Translations under genes and position numbers: made by a program
Notes under the pieces: model-generated
Seen by the model: the letters and a program-made list of their open reading frames with translations, nothing else
Database searches by the model: none
Told to the model about the DNA's origin: nothing
Origin: Fimbriimonadales bacterium
GTDB taxonomy: Bacteria; Armatimonadota; Fimbriimonadia; Fimbriimonadales; Fimbriimonadaceae
Length of the DNA: 60,986 bases
NCBI GenBank assembly: GCA_026418055.1
Contig: JAOACB010000012.1
Coordinates: 1-60,986, forward strand
Reading direction: 5' to 3'
In this document: positions 1 to 8,295 of the stretch, one piece after another
Layout of the letters: each line of letters starts with the position of its first letter
Position numbering within the stretch: the first letter of the stretch is position 1

Positions 1-3
1 CGC

Positions 4-36
4 TCGTCGGCAGCGTCAGATGTGTATAAGAGACAG
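4..36 (+). other. Illumina Nextera read-1 / Tn5 mosaic-end adapter (artefact)
   Basis: These 33 bases match the Nextera transposase read-1 adapter, ending with the 19-bp Tn5 mosaic end AGATGTGTATAAGAGACAG at 18-36. This is library-construction sequence left at the contig end, not genomic DNA. Genomic sequence starts at 37. Any open reading frame crossing this point is chimeric. Confidence 0.98.
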
Positions 37-251
37 CATTCGAGGTCCCGCACCTTGGAGACCATGCGGGCGATGCGGGGGCTGTGGCGCGTCGACGGCT
101 GGAAGTAGGTGCGCACCCGGTTCCGCAGGGACACCGCCTTGCCCACGTACAGCACCTGCCCGCCCTCTCCCCGGAACACGTAGCAACCGGGATTCTTCGG
201 CAGCTGCTTCAGCTTGGCGGCGACCGTCTCGTCGGGAGCGTTCCTCGGCAT
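37..251 (-). CDS. uvrC: Excinuclease ABC subunit C, N-terminal fragment (truncated by contig end)
   Basis: Reading the minus strand from ATG at 251 gives about 71 residues of a GIY-YIG nuclease domain. Visible motifs are NPGCYVFRGEGGQVLYVGKA (the GCY and YVGKA parts are hallmarks of UvrC), SLRNRVRTYF, and RIARMVSKVRDLE. UvrC makes the 3' and 5' incisions beside bulky DNA lesions together with UvrB. The rest of the gene is lost: the contig ends and the frame then runs into adapter. It is divergent from the redoxin gene, with 73 bp between the two starts. Confidence 0.9.
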
Positions 252-313
252 CCTCCTCTCCGATTCTACTGGCCGGGCCTAGAACGGTCGGCGCGGCTGG
301 ACCGGTTCGGGCG

Positions 314-319
314 TATAGT
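314..319 (+). promoter_or_regulatory. -10 element TATAGT directly upstream of the redoxin start
   Basis: TATAGT ends 5 nt before the ATG at 325. At normal -10 spacing transcription would begin at or next to the start codon, so the message would be leaderless or nearly so. No Shine-Dalgarno is present between the two. No clear -35 was found. Confidence 0.45.
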
Positions 320-324
320 GGGCT

Positions 325-885
325 ATGAGCGCGCGCAAGATGCTGTGGGTCGCGGCCGGCGTGCTGCTGGCCGTGTTGGTGTTGCGGAGCGGAGCGGGCG
401 GAGGACCCAAGCCCGGGGAGCCCGCACGGGGGTTCACCGCCGCCACCTCGGCGGGAAGGACCGTGTCCCTGGATGGTTTGTTGCAGAAGGGACCGGTGGT
501 GCTGTACTTCATCAAGGCCGACTGTCCCGTCAACGCGGATGCCGTGGCGCACTACAGCAAGATCGCCGCTCGGTACGGGGACGGGAAGGGCACCTTTCTA
601 GGGGTGATCAACGGGGACGAGCGGATCTACCGACAGTGGCAGCGGGAGTTCCAGGCACCTTTCGAAGTCGCCTACGATCCGGACATGAAGATCATCTCGT
701 CCTACGGGGCCCAGCGCTCGCCGTGGATCGTGGCGCTGGACGCCTCGGGCAAGGTCGCTCTGACGCAGGCTGGCTTCTCGCAGAAGGAGCTGGCGGATCT
801 GAACCGGCACGTCGCCCAGGCTTTCGGCAAGCCGTTCGCGGAGATCTCCTTCCCCGGGGCGCCTTCGGCGCCCCGCTACGGGTGA
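325..885 (+). CDS. Membrane-anchored thioredoxin-like / AhpC-TSA family redoxin
   Basis: 186 residues. An N-terminal hydrophobic segment (about residues 5-21) looks like an uncleaved anchor or signal peptide, followed by a thioredoxin fold: GEPARGFTA, then VVLYFIKADCPVN with a single cysteine where CxxC or the peroxidatic Cys would lie, and SPWIVALDASGKV near the conserved Pro strand. With one cysteine it resembles one-Cys peroxiredoxin-like or redoxin-domain proteins, not a disulfide reductase. It probably acts outside the cytoplasmic membrane; the substrate is unknown. The start is supported by the adjacent -10 element. A short hairpin follows the stop. Confidence 0.75.
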   Translation: MSARKMLWVAAGVLLAVLVLRSGAGGGPKPGEPARGFTAATSAGRTVSLDGLLQKGPVVLYFIKADCPVNADAVAHYSKIAARYGDGKGTFLGVINGDERIYRQWQREFQAPFEVAYDPDMKIISSYGAQRSPWIVALDASGKVALTQAGFSQKELADLNRHVAQAFGKPFAEISFPGAPSAPRYG

Positions 886-899
886 CCCTTCTGACGCTC

Positions 900-925
900 G
901 GACCGCCCGGCGGGCGGTTCCTTTC
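900..925 (+). terminator. Hairpin terminator after the redoxin gene
   Basis: A 9-bp stem with one G-T pair (900-908 with 912-920) around a 3-nt loop is followed by CTTTC, 15 nt after the redoxin stop. It borders the end of the convergent membrane-protein gene and could serve both directions. Confidence 0.5.
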
Positions 926-1304
926 AGCCCGGCAACTGAAGCAGCAGCACGGCGTCCAAGACCAAGAGAGCCATGGCTTGGAGCGTGATCGCCACTCCGG
1001 CGCCGAAACGTCTGGGTTGTTGGCTGCGGGCCAGCAGCCCTCCGACCACCAGGCACAGCAGGTTGAACCCCTCGCTGGCCCAAAGCAGCCGGCGCAGGGC
1101 GGTTGGATCCGTTCCGGGCGATCGCCACGCCAAGGCAGCGATCGCGAGATTCGCCGCGCACCACGCTCCGCTGACCAGCCAGAAGGCTCCCAGCGCCTCC
1201 TCTTTGGGTCTTCGGGCCAGGTGGAAGGCCGAGAGCACCAGCCAGAGGGCGCTCCAAGCAACGAGCCGCTCGAGGTGGTCGCGCTGCAGTTCGATCAGTT
1301 CCAC
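924..1304 (-). CDS. Small integral membrane protein, function unknown
   Basis: 126 residues with about four hydrophobic segments: LVAWSALWLVLSAFHLA, AFWLVSGAWCAANLAIAALAW, GFNLLCLVVGGLLA, and AITLQAMALLVLDAVLLLQL. Short charged loops separate them, and an amphipathic N-terminus (MELIELQRDHLERL) precedes the first segment. This four-helix layout occurs in uncharacterised DUF families of membrane proteins; I cannot assign one. It is convergent with the redoxin gene and divergent from the next gene. Confidence 0.6.
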   Translation of the reverse strand: MELIELQRDHLERLVAWSALWLVLSAFHLARRPKEEALGAFWLVSGAWCAANLAIAALAWRSPGTDPTALRRLLWASEGFNLLCLVVGGLLARSQQPRRFGAGVAITLQAMALLVLDAVLLLQLPG

Positions 1305-1370
1305 GGCCTCCTCCGATCAAACGATTCGTGAGCTGGCAGAAATCCCCCTGCAGGCTAGAAAGAAATCCGT

Positions 1371-3278
1371 ATGGAACGCACTCCGATCAACGAAGATCTG
1401 TTCGATCCCATTGTGGGCGCTCTCCGCTGCTGGTGCGAGGCCGAGAAGACCCGCGCCAAGGAGCTGATCGATGCGGACCGCATCGAGGAGGCGGAGGAGG
1501 CGCTCCGGCTCCTTCGGCCCATGTGCGCGCTCGTCGCCAAGGCCGAGGGCCTTGCCGCGGAGTTCCGCGCATGGTGCGCGTCGAGTCTTCCAGCCAAGCT
1601 CGCCGTGGCCCAAGCCATGGCGACGATAGGCGAATTCACCAAGGGGCTTCCACCTGCCCCTGAGGCGGCCTCTTTGGCCAACGGCCGCAGGGAGGAGCCC
1701 CTTCCGGAGACCTCTCAGTCCCTGGCCGCGGCGGAGACCTCGCCCGAGGAGGAGCAAGGGGACCCGGGCGCGTCTGCCGGGGAGGAGACGGATGAGGCAC
1801 CCTCCGACGCATCGGGCGCCGTCGCCGAGCCGTCTCCAGTCTCGCCGCAAAGGAAGGAGCTCGGCGAGGAGGCCGGCGCCTCGGAGACCACCGAGCCAAC
1901 GCACACGGACCAATCCCTGCGGTTCGAGGACTGGATGGCTCCTTCCAAGCCCGCGGTCCGTTGGACCACGGCCCAGAAAAACCAGTGGAAAAGTCTCGAG
2001 GGCGAGTTCCGTGAGGTCTGCAGACGGTTGCGGGAGCTCGACGCCAAGGATTCGTGGAGCAACGAGCAGCTCGCTCGCGCAAAGGCCGATCTCTGCCGCC
2101 TGAGGGCGGTGGAGCTGTCGGGCAGGGCGCTGGGTGCCGACGTCCGTGGGATCCAGGAAGAGATCCGCTATTGGGGCCTAGTCATCGGCCGAATGTCCGG
2201 CAACGGAGCGTCGCCGCTCGCCACGGACCAGACGAACGGCAAGGCATCCGATTGGCGGGACTTTGCGGCGGCGTTCGATTGCCTCGCAGAGGGCGAGAGA
2301 GCCGTGGCCTGGATCCAGGAGAACAGGGGATCTACCTTCTACCGGGATGTGCTGAACGATCTTGCGGCCTGCGGGCACATCGTGTACAGGCTGACCTTGG
2401 AGCGCAGGCTCCCGTTCGATAAGCAGCAGGAACAGTTCAAGAAGCTCATCGAGAGCTTGGCTGGAGGCTCTCAGATCCAGTGCTGGCTGTCCCCGGAACA
2501 CGGCGGCCCGAAGACGGACAAGGTGTTCAAGGCGGCGCAGGGCTTCAGGCAGCGCTTCGAGAGCAAGGTGCTTGGGAGAATGAGGGCCTTGGCTCGGGAG
2601 CACGCCCTAGGGGAGCTGTACGATTGGGTGTCGAAGGCAGAGAACGGACAGCAACCGCAGTCCGACGAGTTTCTCGACACGTTTCTGGAAGTGCTCGAGG
2701 AGAAGATCCAGAGTTGCCTGGATGCAGGCATGCAACCCTCCAACAAGAGGCTGAGGGAACTGCTGATGCCCTACGTCACGATGCTGCAGCCTCGGGATGG
2801 TCGGTTCCGCCGGCTCATCGAGTACGTCCGCGGTGACGCCACCAAGGCGGCCAGGACGAACTACGAAGCCTTGGAGGGCCGGGACGACGCCATCCAACAA
2901 ATCGAATTGAACGAGCACAGGAGACGGCTCGAGGAGCTCAGGCCGGTCCTGAGTGGGAAGCGGATGCTCATCGTCGGCGGTTCTATCGGTCAGGCTCACC
3001 GGCGGCAGCTTTACCAGCAGGCCTTGGAGCTCAGCGAGGTCGACTGGCCTGAAGTGGAGCACGACAGCCACCTCGACATCTTCTGGCCGAGGCTGGAGAA
3101 GGCCGACATCGCGGTGCAGCTGATCCGCTTCAGCCGGCACCACTACGGCGAGGTGCTGGCGAAGGCGCGCGAGCAGGGCAAGATGACGGCGCGCATCAAG
3201 GGCGGACTGAACATCCGTCGCTTCGTGCTCGACCTCCACGAACAGCTCGTCGCCAACCGCTCGGCCTCGGCGAGCTGA
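1371..3278 (+). CDS. Large protein with C-terminal DUF2325-like domain
   Basis: 635 residues, soluble. The N-terminal ~90 residues are helical and Ala/Glu-rich. An acidic, Pro/Glu-rich low-complexity linker spans roughly 100-185. A long helical middle follows, and a C-terminal domain (about 528-630) begins with GKRMLIVGGSIGQAHRRQLY, continues with VEHDSHLDIFWPRLEKADI, and ends GLNIRRFVLDLHEQL. The GG...R...Y pattern and Rossmann-like alternation resemble DUF2325, a family seen at the end of larger bacterial proteins; this is a similarity by eye. Function unknown. The promoter area holds a GGCAGAAATCC motif also seen in other intergenic regions. It ends at a 16-bp hairpin shared with the sigma factor gene. 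Confidence 0.65.
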   Translation: MERTPINEDLFDPIVGALRCWCEAEKTRAKELIDADRIEEAEEALRLLRPMCALVAKAEGLAAEFRAWCASSLPAKLAVAQAMATIGEFTKGLPPAPEAASLANGRREEPLPETSQSLAAAETSPEEEQGDPGASAGEETDEAPSDASGAVAEPSPVSPQRKELGEEAGASETTEPTHTDQSLRFEDWMAPSKPAVRWTTAQKNQWKSLEGEFREVCRRLRELDAKDSWSNEQLARAKADLCRLRAVELSGRALGADVRGIQEEIRYWGLVIGRMSGNGASPLATDQTNGKASDWRDFAAAFDCLAEGERAVAWIQENRGSTFYRDVLNDLAACGHIVYRLTLERRLPFDKQQEQFKKLIESLAGGSQIQCWLSPEHGGPKTDKVFKAAQGFRQRFESKVLGRMRALAREHALGELYDWVSKAENGQQPQSDEFLDTFLEVLEEKIQSCLDAGMQPSNKRLRELLMPYVTMLQPRDGRFRRLIEYVRGDATKAARTNYEALEGRDDAIQQIELNEHRRRLEELRPVLSGKRMLIVGGSIGQAHRRQLYQQALELSEVDWPEVEHDSHLDIFWPRLEKADIAVQLIRFSRHHYGEVLAKAREQGKMTARIKGGLNIRRFVLDLHEQLVANRSASAS

Positions 3279-3295
3279 CGGGAACGACGGGGAAA

Positions 3296-3330
3296 CGGAT
3301 TCGGGGCCGGCATCGCCGGCCCCGAATCCG
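3296..3330. terminator. Bidirectional 16-bp hairpin terminator
   Basis: A perfect 16-bp GC-rich stem (3296-3311 with 3315-3330) with a 3-nt loop lies between convergent genes. There is no strong T-tract on either side, so efficiency is uncertain, but position and symmetry suit a shared terminator. Confidence 0.7.
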
Positions 3331-3352
3331 CTGGATCATGTCGCTCTGAGGG

Positions 3353-4534
3353 CTAGTTCGGAGGAGAGGTGATCGTGAAGCCCTGAGCCGTCAGCTCCTG
3401 GCCGATGTGCCGCAGCTTCTTCATCGCCCGAAGCTCGATCTGGCGCACGCGCTCTCGGGTGACGTTCAGCTCCGCGCCGACCTCCTCCAGCGTGCGCGCC
3501 TTGCCGTCGTCCAAGCCGAACCGCAACCGCACCACGTCCCTCTCGCGGCTCGTCAGCCTCCCCAGGATGCTATCGATCTCTTCCCGCCGGATGAGCGACC
3601 AAGTCACGTCGCTCGGCGTCGGCATGTTGGTGGACTGCACGAAATCGCCGATCGAGCTGTTGTCCTTCTCTCCAACCGGCGTCTCCAGCGACAGCGGCTC
3701 GATCGCCACCCGCATCATCTCGCGGACGCGGTCCACGCTGAGGTTGACCTCGCGGGAGATCTCCTCCTCGGTGGCCTCGCGCTGGTACTCCTGCTGCAGG
3801 CGGCCTGCGGTCTTCACCACCTTATTGATCAGCTCCGCCACGTACACCGGGATGCGGATGGTGCGGCCCTGGTTGATGATCGCTCGGGCGATCGCCCGCC
3901 GGATCCACCACGTCGCATACGTGGAGAAGCGGAAGCCTTTGGACCAGTCGAACTTCTCGACGGCTCGGATCAAGCCCAGGTTGCCCTCCTGGATGAGATC
4001 CGCCAGGGGGATGCCCCGAGCGTTGTACTTCTTGGCGATGCTGACGACCAAGCGCAGGTTGGATTCGATGAGGTGCCGCTTGGCCTCGATCCCCTCTCTC
4101 TGGACTCGCTCCAGGATTTCCGGCGTGAGCTCCTTCGGCTTGCCGTATTGGCCGACGTCCTCGCGCTGCAAGAGGCGCAACAGCTCGTTGTACTTGCCCT
4201 TCTCGGCGAGCTCCCGCGCCATCACCTTGACGGCGAGGTCCACCTCCTGCTCGGGGGTGAGCAGCGAGGCCCTGCGCGTCTGGCGCATCCACATCTCGAG
4301 CTCTTCCGAGTCGTCGTGAACCACCTCGGCAGGAAGCTCGTCCAAGTCGTCGTCGGTCTCGAGCTCCAAAAGATCTTCATCAGCCGGTTCCGCGGAGAGG
4401 TCGTCCACCAACCCGCCAACGCCCTCGATGTAGGCGTTGCGCGCGGGATTCCGCACAGTGATGGCTCGACCGCGCCTGGGTGCGGACAAACCGGGTTCTG
4501 AGGGCATATCAGTCAATACCTCCAACGTCTTCAA
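3353..4534 (-). CDS. rpoD: RNA polymerase sigma-70 family sigma factor (RpoD/SigA-like)
   Basis: 393 residues. Region 2 is canonical: [38 protein letters not shown], and [20 protein letters not shown] (core binding and -10 recognition/melting). Region 3 follows [10 protein letters not shown]. Region 4 has [20 protein letters not shown] and the -35 helix [11 protein letters not shown]. Region 1.2 is divergent ([20 protein letters not shown], where VRMYLKEIG would be usual), and region 1.1 is missing, replaced by an acidic stretch. It is a primary or close group-2 sigma factor. The listed start is TTG; ATG at 4507, preceded by GGAGGT about 10 nt upstream, is at least as likely. Long upstream intergenic region. 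Confidence 0.85.
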   Translation of the reverse strand: MKTLEVLTDMPSEPGLSAPRRGRAITVRNPARNAYIEGVGGLVDDLSAEPADEDLLELETDDDLDELPAEVVHDDSEELEMWMRQTRRASLLTPEQEVDLAVKVMARELAEKGKYNELLRLLQREDVGQYGKPKELTPEILERVQREGIEAKRHLIESNLRLVVSIAKKYNARGIPLADLIQEGNLGLIRAVEKFDWSKGFRFSTYATWWIRRAIARAIINQGRTIRIPVYVAELINKVVKTAGRLQQEYQREATEEEISREVNLSVDRVREMMRVAIEPLSLETPVGEKDNSSIGDFVQSTNMPTPSDVTWSLIRREEIDSILGRLTSRERDVVRLRFGLDDGKARTLEEVGAELNVTRERVRQIELRAMKKLRHIGQELTAQGFTITSPPN

Positions 4535-4928
4535 AACTCCTTCTGCTCCTACGGGTTTCCACGCCCCGGGATCGATTCCCTCTTGACAGCAGCCGGTAGT
4601 TGGACGGGATACTGGGAAGGTCTGGCATTTCTTGCAGACCTTATCAGGTTAACACAACTTTCCTGCCCTGCCAAGGGAATTCCTGCCAGAGGCGCGTCTG
4701 GCTCCCACCGGGTTGCCGGTGTGGCATCGCGCGTGCCACAGCCTTTAGAAAGACGCATTTCCTTGCCCGATCGTTGCGGGTTGCGCCAACCTTCGCAACA
4801 GAGCCGTGCTTTCCCAGGTGTTTTGCCGGTTGGGGCAGCCCGTTCACTGAGAGTTCTCCACTTGGAACTGGGCCCAAAGCCTCTGCCGTCTGGGAGGAAG
4901 CAACCGCCGGCAGGGCGAACACGGAACC
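4535..4928. other. 394-bp intergenic region between divergent sigma factor and GHL6 genes
   Basis: No convincing gene is visible. It presumably holds the divergent promoters. TTGACA at 4572-4577 with GATACT 19 nt downstream is a loose plus-strand candidate. On the minus strand CTGGCAGGAATTCCC (4689-4675) and GGCAGGAAAG (4667-4658) form a repeated motif related to sequences before other genes in the window. Base composition is less GC-rich than the flanking genes. Confidence 0.4.
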
Positions 4929-6869
4929 GTGTCCGTCTCTTTGCCTCTGTGCCAGGTGCACCTGGATTTCCACACCTCCGAGCAGCTTGCCGACGTCGGC
5001 TCGGACTTCGATCCGAGGGAGTTCGCCGAGACGCTGAGCCGCGCCGGCGTGCGCAGCGTCAACGTGTTCGCCAAGTGCCACCACGGCTGGCTGTACTACG
5101 ACACGGCTCTGCCTTGGCGCCATCCCGGACTACGGCGCAACCTGCTGATGGAGCAGGTGAGGGCCCTGCACGCGGTCGGCATCCGGTGTCCCGTCTACGT
5201 TTCGGTCGGTTGGGACGAGCTGCAGGCTCGGCTCCATCCGGAATGGCTCGAGGTGCACGACGATGGCCGCCGCGACGGGCCGCCGCCGTTGCAACCGGGT
5301 TGGCACAAGCTCGATTTCGCCTCGCCGTACATCGGGGTGGTTGAGGAGCAGGTGCGGGACCTGCTCGCGACCCTCGGCGCCGAGTGCGACGGCCTGTGGT
5401 TCGACATCCTGTACGTGGGAGGCGTCCACGGGCCGTGGTCGCTGGCGCGGTTCGACGATCTCGGTTGGGACCCCGCCGATCCCCATCGGCAGGCGGCCTT
5501 CCGGTCGTTGCTGTTGGACGAGTGCTGCCATCGGCTGACCTCCTGCGTGCGGGAGCTCGCGCCGGACGTGCCGGTGTTCCACAACTCCGGCCACATCGGA
5601 CCCTCGGTCCGAAGCCGCTTGGAAGCGATGACCCATCTAGAGCTCGAGTCGCTGCCGACCGGAGGCTGGGGATACGACCACTTTCCGATCGTGGCGCGCT
5701 ACGCCCGCACGCTGGGCAAGCCGTTCCTCGGCATGACCGGCAAGTTCCTCGAGATGTGGGGACACTTCCAGAGCTACAAACCGGTCGCCGCGCTCGAGTT
5801 CGAATGCCTGCAGAGCTTGGCCTTGGGCGGAGCGTGCTGCATCGGGGACCAGCTGCATCCGCGCGGACGGCTCGACGAGGAGACGTACCGCCGTATCGGC
5901 GCGGCGTTCCGGACGGTGGAGCGGTACGAACCCTTCATCGAAGGGTCGGAGCGAGTCGTGGAAGCCGCCGTGCTGCATCCCGAGCTGTGGGATCGCGCCT
6001 CCCGCCTGCCCGATGCGGCCGTGGGAGCCGTTCGAATGCTGGGGGAGGGTTCCGTGCAGTTCGACTTCATCGACGAACAGGCCGACCTCTCCGGCTACCG
6101 CGTGGTGGTCCTGCCCGAAGGCAGCGTCCTATCGGGGCCTTTCGCCGAGCGGCTCGCCGGCTTCCTCCGATCCGGCGGCGCGCTCCTGACGATGGGAGCG
6201 ATGCCGGGTTGCTTGGGACAGTGGCCCGAGGCGCCCTGCGACGTCGTCGGATCGTCGTCGTACTCGCCCGACTACCTGGAATTCGGCGAGGATCTCGGCG
6301 GCCCGCGGACGGTCGTCGCGTACGATCCCGGCGTCGAGTTGCGGCCTCGCGAGGGCGCCGACCCTCTGGCTTGGACGGTTCGACCGTACTTCAATCGGAC
6401 ATGGCGGTCGTTCTGCAGCCACGCGCACACCCCGCCGGAGGGCTCGCGGCTCGGTCCCGCCGTCGTCCGCCGCGGAGCCTGGATCCACTTCTCCCATCCC
6501 CTGCTCGGGCTGTACGCCCGGCACCCGATGGTGGAGTACCGCGAGCTGCTCCTTCGATCCTTGGACCTTGTGGCTCCCGGGCGGGCGGTGCGGCACGAGG
6601 GGCCTCGCTCGATCCGGGCGCACCTGCGCAGACAGGGGGAGCGCTGGCTGCTGCACGTGCTGCACTACCTTCCGGAGAAGCGCGGAGCCACGCTGGAGGT
6701 GGTCGAGGATCCGTTGCCAATCCATCGCGTGCGCTTCACGGCTCGGGTTCCGGCCCGGCGCGTCGAGTGGGTTGGGCCAGGGTCGGTTTGCGCGCAGGAG
6801 ATGGGCGAGGGTTGGGTCCGGTTCGAGGTCGCGGACGGCCTCGGCCATGGTTTGGCCGTTCTGTCCTGA
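4929..6869 (+). CDS. GHL6-type putative glycoside hydrolase with beta-galactosidase trimerisation-like domain
   Basis: 646 residues. The N-terminal ~330 residues fit the hypothetical glycosyl hydrolase 6 (GHL6) pattern: QVHLDFHTSE, VNVFAKCHHGWLYYDT, HPGLRRNLLMEQVRALHAVG, IRCPVYVSVGWDE, and CDGLWFDI, a TIM-barrel strand ending with a likely catalytic Asp. The middle (about 370-430) has YRVVVLPEGSVLSGPFAERL and SGGALLTMG, typical of the beta-galactosidase (GH42) trimerisation fold. No signal peptide is clear. GTG is the first start in frame; the HLDFHTS motif so close to it argues against a much later one. It probably acts on plant- or host-type oligosaccharides; the substrate is unknown. Confidence 0.75.
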   Translation: MSVSLPLCQVHLDFHTSEQLADVGSDFDPREFAETLSRAGVRSVNVFAKCHHGWLYYDTALPWRHPGLRRNLLMEQVRALHAVGIRCPVYVSVGWDELQARLHPEWLEVHDDGRRDGPPPLQPGWHKLDFASPYIGVVEEQVRDLLATLGAECDGLWFDILYVGGVHGPWSLARFDDLGWDPADPHRQAAFRSLLLDECCHRLTSCVRELAPDVPVFHNSGHIGPSVRSRLEAMTHLELESLPTGGWGYDHFPIVARYARTLGKPFLGMTGKFLEMWGHFQSYKPVAALEFECLQSLALGGACCIGDQLHPRGRLDEETYRRIGAAFRTVERYEPFIEGSERVVEAAVLHPELWDRASRLPDAAVGAVRMLGEGSVQFDFIDEQADLSGYRVVVLPEGSVLSGPFAERLAGFLRSGGALLTMGAMPGCLGQWPEAPCDVVGSSSYSPDYLEFGEDLGGPRTVVAYDPGVELRPREGADPLAWTVRPYFNRTWRSFCSHAHTPPEGSRLGPAVVRRGAWIHFSHPLLGLYARHPMVEYRELLLRSLDLVAPGRAVRHEGPRSIRAHLRRQGERWLLHVLHYLPEKRGATLEVVEDPLPIHRVRFTARVPARRVEWVGPGSVCAQEMGEGWVRFEVADGLGHGLAVLS

Positions 6870-6870
6870 C

Positions 6871-6900
6871 TTGGCGGACACCGCAGAACTGCTGTACAAT
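6871..6900 (+). promoter_or_regulatory. Sigma-70 promoter for purA
   Basis: TTGGCG (6871-6876) and TACAAT (6895-6900) are separated by 18 bp. They lie just after the GHL6 stop and about 100 bp before purA, leaving a leader of roughly 95 nt. Confidence 0.7.
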
Positions 6901-6930
6901 AGAGTTGTTGAGATAAGGCGGAACGGCGAG

Positions 6931-6972
6931 AGGCCGGCGGATCCTCGACAAGGAGCTGCCGGCCTTCTTCCG
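6931..6972 (+). terminator. Hairpin with pyrimidine-rich tail in the purA leader (possible attenuator)
   Basis: Stem AGGCCGGC (6931-6938) with GCCGGCCT (6958-6965), and inner TCCT (6942-6945) with AGGA (6951-6954), is followed by TTCTTCC. It lies downstream of the purA promoter and before the purA ribosome site, so it would be transcribed as part of the leader. It may terminate the upstream gene, attenuate purA, or simply be structured RNA. It matches no riboswitch I recognise. Confidence 0.5.
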
Positions 6973-7002
6973 TGTTGGACCGCCGGCTAAGGATGCACAG
7001 AG

Positions 7003-8295
7003 ATGCCGACCTTGGTGATCGTGGGCGCCCAGTGGGGCGATGAGGCGAAGGGCAAGCTGGTCGACGTTCTAGGCTCGAAGGCGGACCTGGTGGTGCGCTA
7101 CAGCGGGGGCAACAACGCCGGCCACACCGTGATCGTGGGTGGACAGGAGTTCCGATTCCACCTGATTCCCGCGGGCATCCTTCATCCCGCCGTGACGGCC
7201 GTGCTCGGCTCCGGCATGGTGGTGTGCCCCAAGGGCCTGCTCGAAGAGTACGATCGAACGAGGGAGCTTCGACCCGACCTCGGCAGGTTGGCCGTGAGCA
7301 AGGCCGCGCACGTCGTGTTCCCCTACCACCGCACGCTGGATGCCCTCGAGGAGCAGGCGAAGGGAGACAACAAGGTCGGAACGACCTCGAGGGGGATCGG
7401 TCCGGCCTACCAGGACAAGGCGAGCCGGATCGGCATCCGCATGGGGGAGTTCGTGGAGCCGAGGGTGTTTCGCGAGCGCCTGCGGGAGGTGCTGGAGTAC
7501 AAGAACCGACTTCTGAGCCTTCTGGGAGGCGAGCCGATGGACTTCGAGGCTCTGCACGACGAGTACGCCGCCTACGCGGAGCGCATCCGGCCATGGGTCG
7601 CCGAGACCGACGTGCTGGTACAGGAAGCCGTTGCTTCGGGCAAGCGCGTGTTGTTCGAGGGTGCTCAGGGCTCGATGCTCGACTTGGACTGCGGCACGTA
7701 TCCGTTCGTGACCAGCAGCCACCCCGTGGCCGGCGGCGCCTGCCTGGGCACGGGCATCGGACCCAGGGCCATCGACGGAGTGGTCGGCGTGTGCAAGGCC
7801 TACACCACCAGGGTCGGATCGGGACCGTTCCCCACCGAGCTCCTCGACGAGACGGGCGATTGGATCCGCACGAAGGGACACGAGTTCGGAACCACCACGG
7901 GCAGGGGCCGGCGCTGCGGATGGCTGGATTTGGTCGTGCTGCGGCACAGCGCCCGCGTGAACTCGCTGACGGGGCTGGTGGTCACCCGCCTCGACGTGCT
8001 GAGCGGACTGGAGCGCCTGCTCGTGTGCACGTCTTATCGGCTGGACGGAGAGCAGATCGTCCACGTGCCCTCGAACACCTTCGAGCTTGCGGCCGTGGAG
8101 CCGGTGTACGAGAGCCTGCCGGGCTGGGACGGGGACCTGCGGTCTTGCCGCCGTTGGGACGACTTGCCGCGGACAGCCCGCGACTACCTGCGCTTCCTTG
8201 AGGAGTTCACCAGCGTGCCGATCGCCGCGGTCAGCGTCGGCCCGGATCGAGAGGAAACGGTGCCGGTTCGGCCCGAGCTGCTCTGGGGCGGCTAG
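7003..8295 (+). CDS. purA: Adenylosuccinate synthetase
   Basis: 430 residues, the full usual length. It catalyses the GTP-dependent joining of IMP and aspartate, the first committed step to AMP. Signatures: GAQWGDEAKGKLVD (P-loop and catalytic Asp), SGGNNAGHTV (catalytic His), GTTSRGIGPAYQDKASR, FEGAQGSMLDLDCGTYPFVT, and TTGRGRRCGWLDLV. The ATG has AAGGA 8-9 nt upstream. Its own promoter and a structured leader precede it. The stop overlaps the stop of the convergent HAD gene by four bases (CTAG). Confidence 0.97.
   Translation: MPTLVIVGAQWGDEAKGKLVDVLGSKADLVVRYSGGNNAGHTVIVGGQEFRFHLIPAGILHPAVTAVLGSGMVVCPKGLLEEYDRTRELRPDLGRLAVSKAAHVVFPYHRTLDALEEQAKGDNKVGTTSRGIGPAYQDKASRIGIRMGEFVEPRVFRERLREVLEYKNRLLSLLGGEPMDFEALHDEYAAYAERIRPWVAETDVLVQEAVASGKRVLFEGAQGSMLDLDCGTYPFVTSSHPVAGGACLGTGIGPRAIDGVVGVCKAYTTRVGSGPFPTELLDETGDWIRTKGHEFGTTTGRGRRCGWLDLVVLRHSARVNSLTGLVVTRLDVLSGLERLLVCTSYRLDGEQIVHVPSNTFELAAVEPVYESLPGWDGDLRSCRRWDDLPRTARDYLRFLEEFTSVPIAAVSVGPDREETVPVRPELLWGG

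Noticed and set aside
20-328. Protein beginning MCIRDS at the contig start
   Set aside because: Its N-terminus is translated adapter sequence; it is antisense to uvrC.
4583-5344. 253-residue plus-strand open frame over the intergenic region
   Set aside because: It overlaps the GHL6 gene in another frame, is Arg/Pro-rich, and has no motif or ribosome site.
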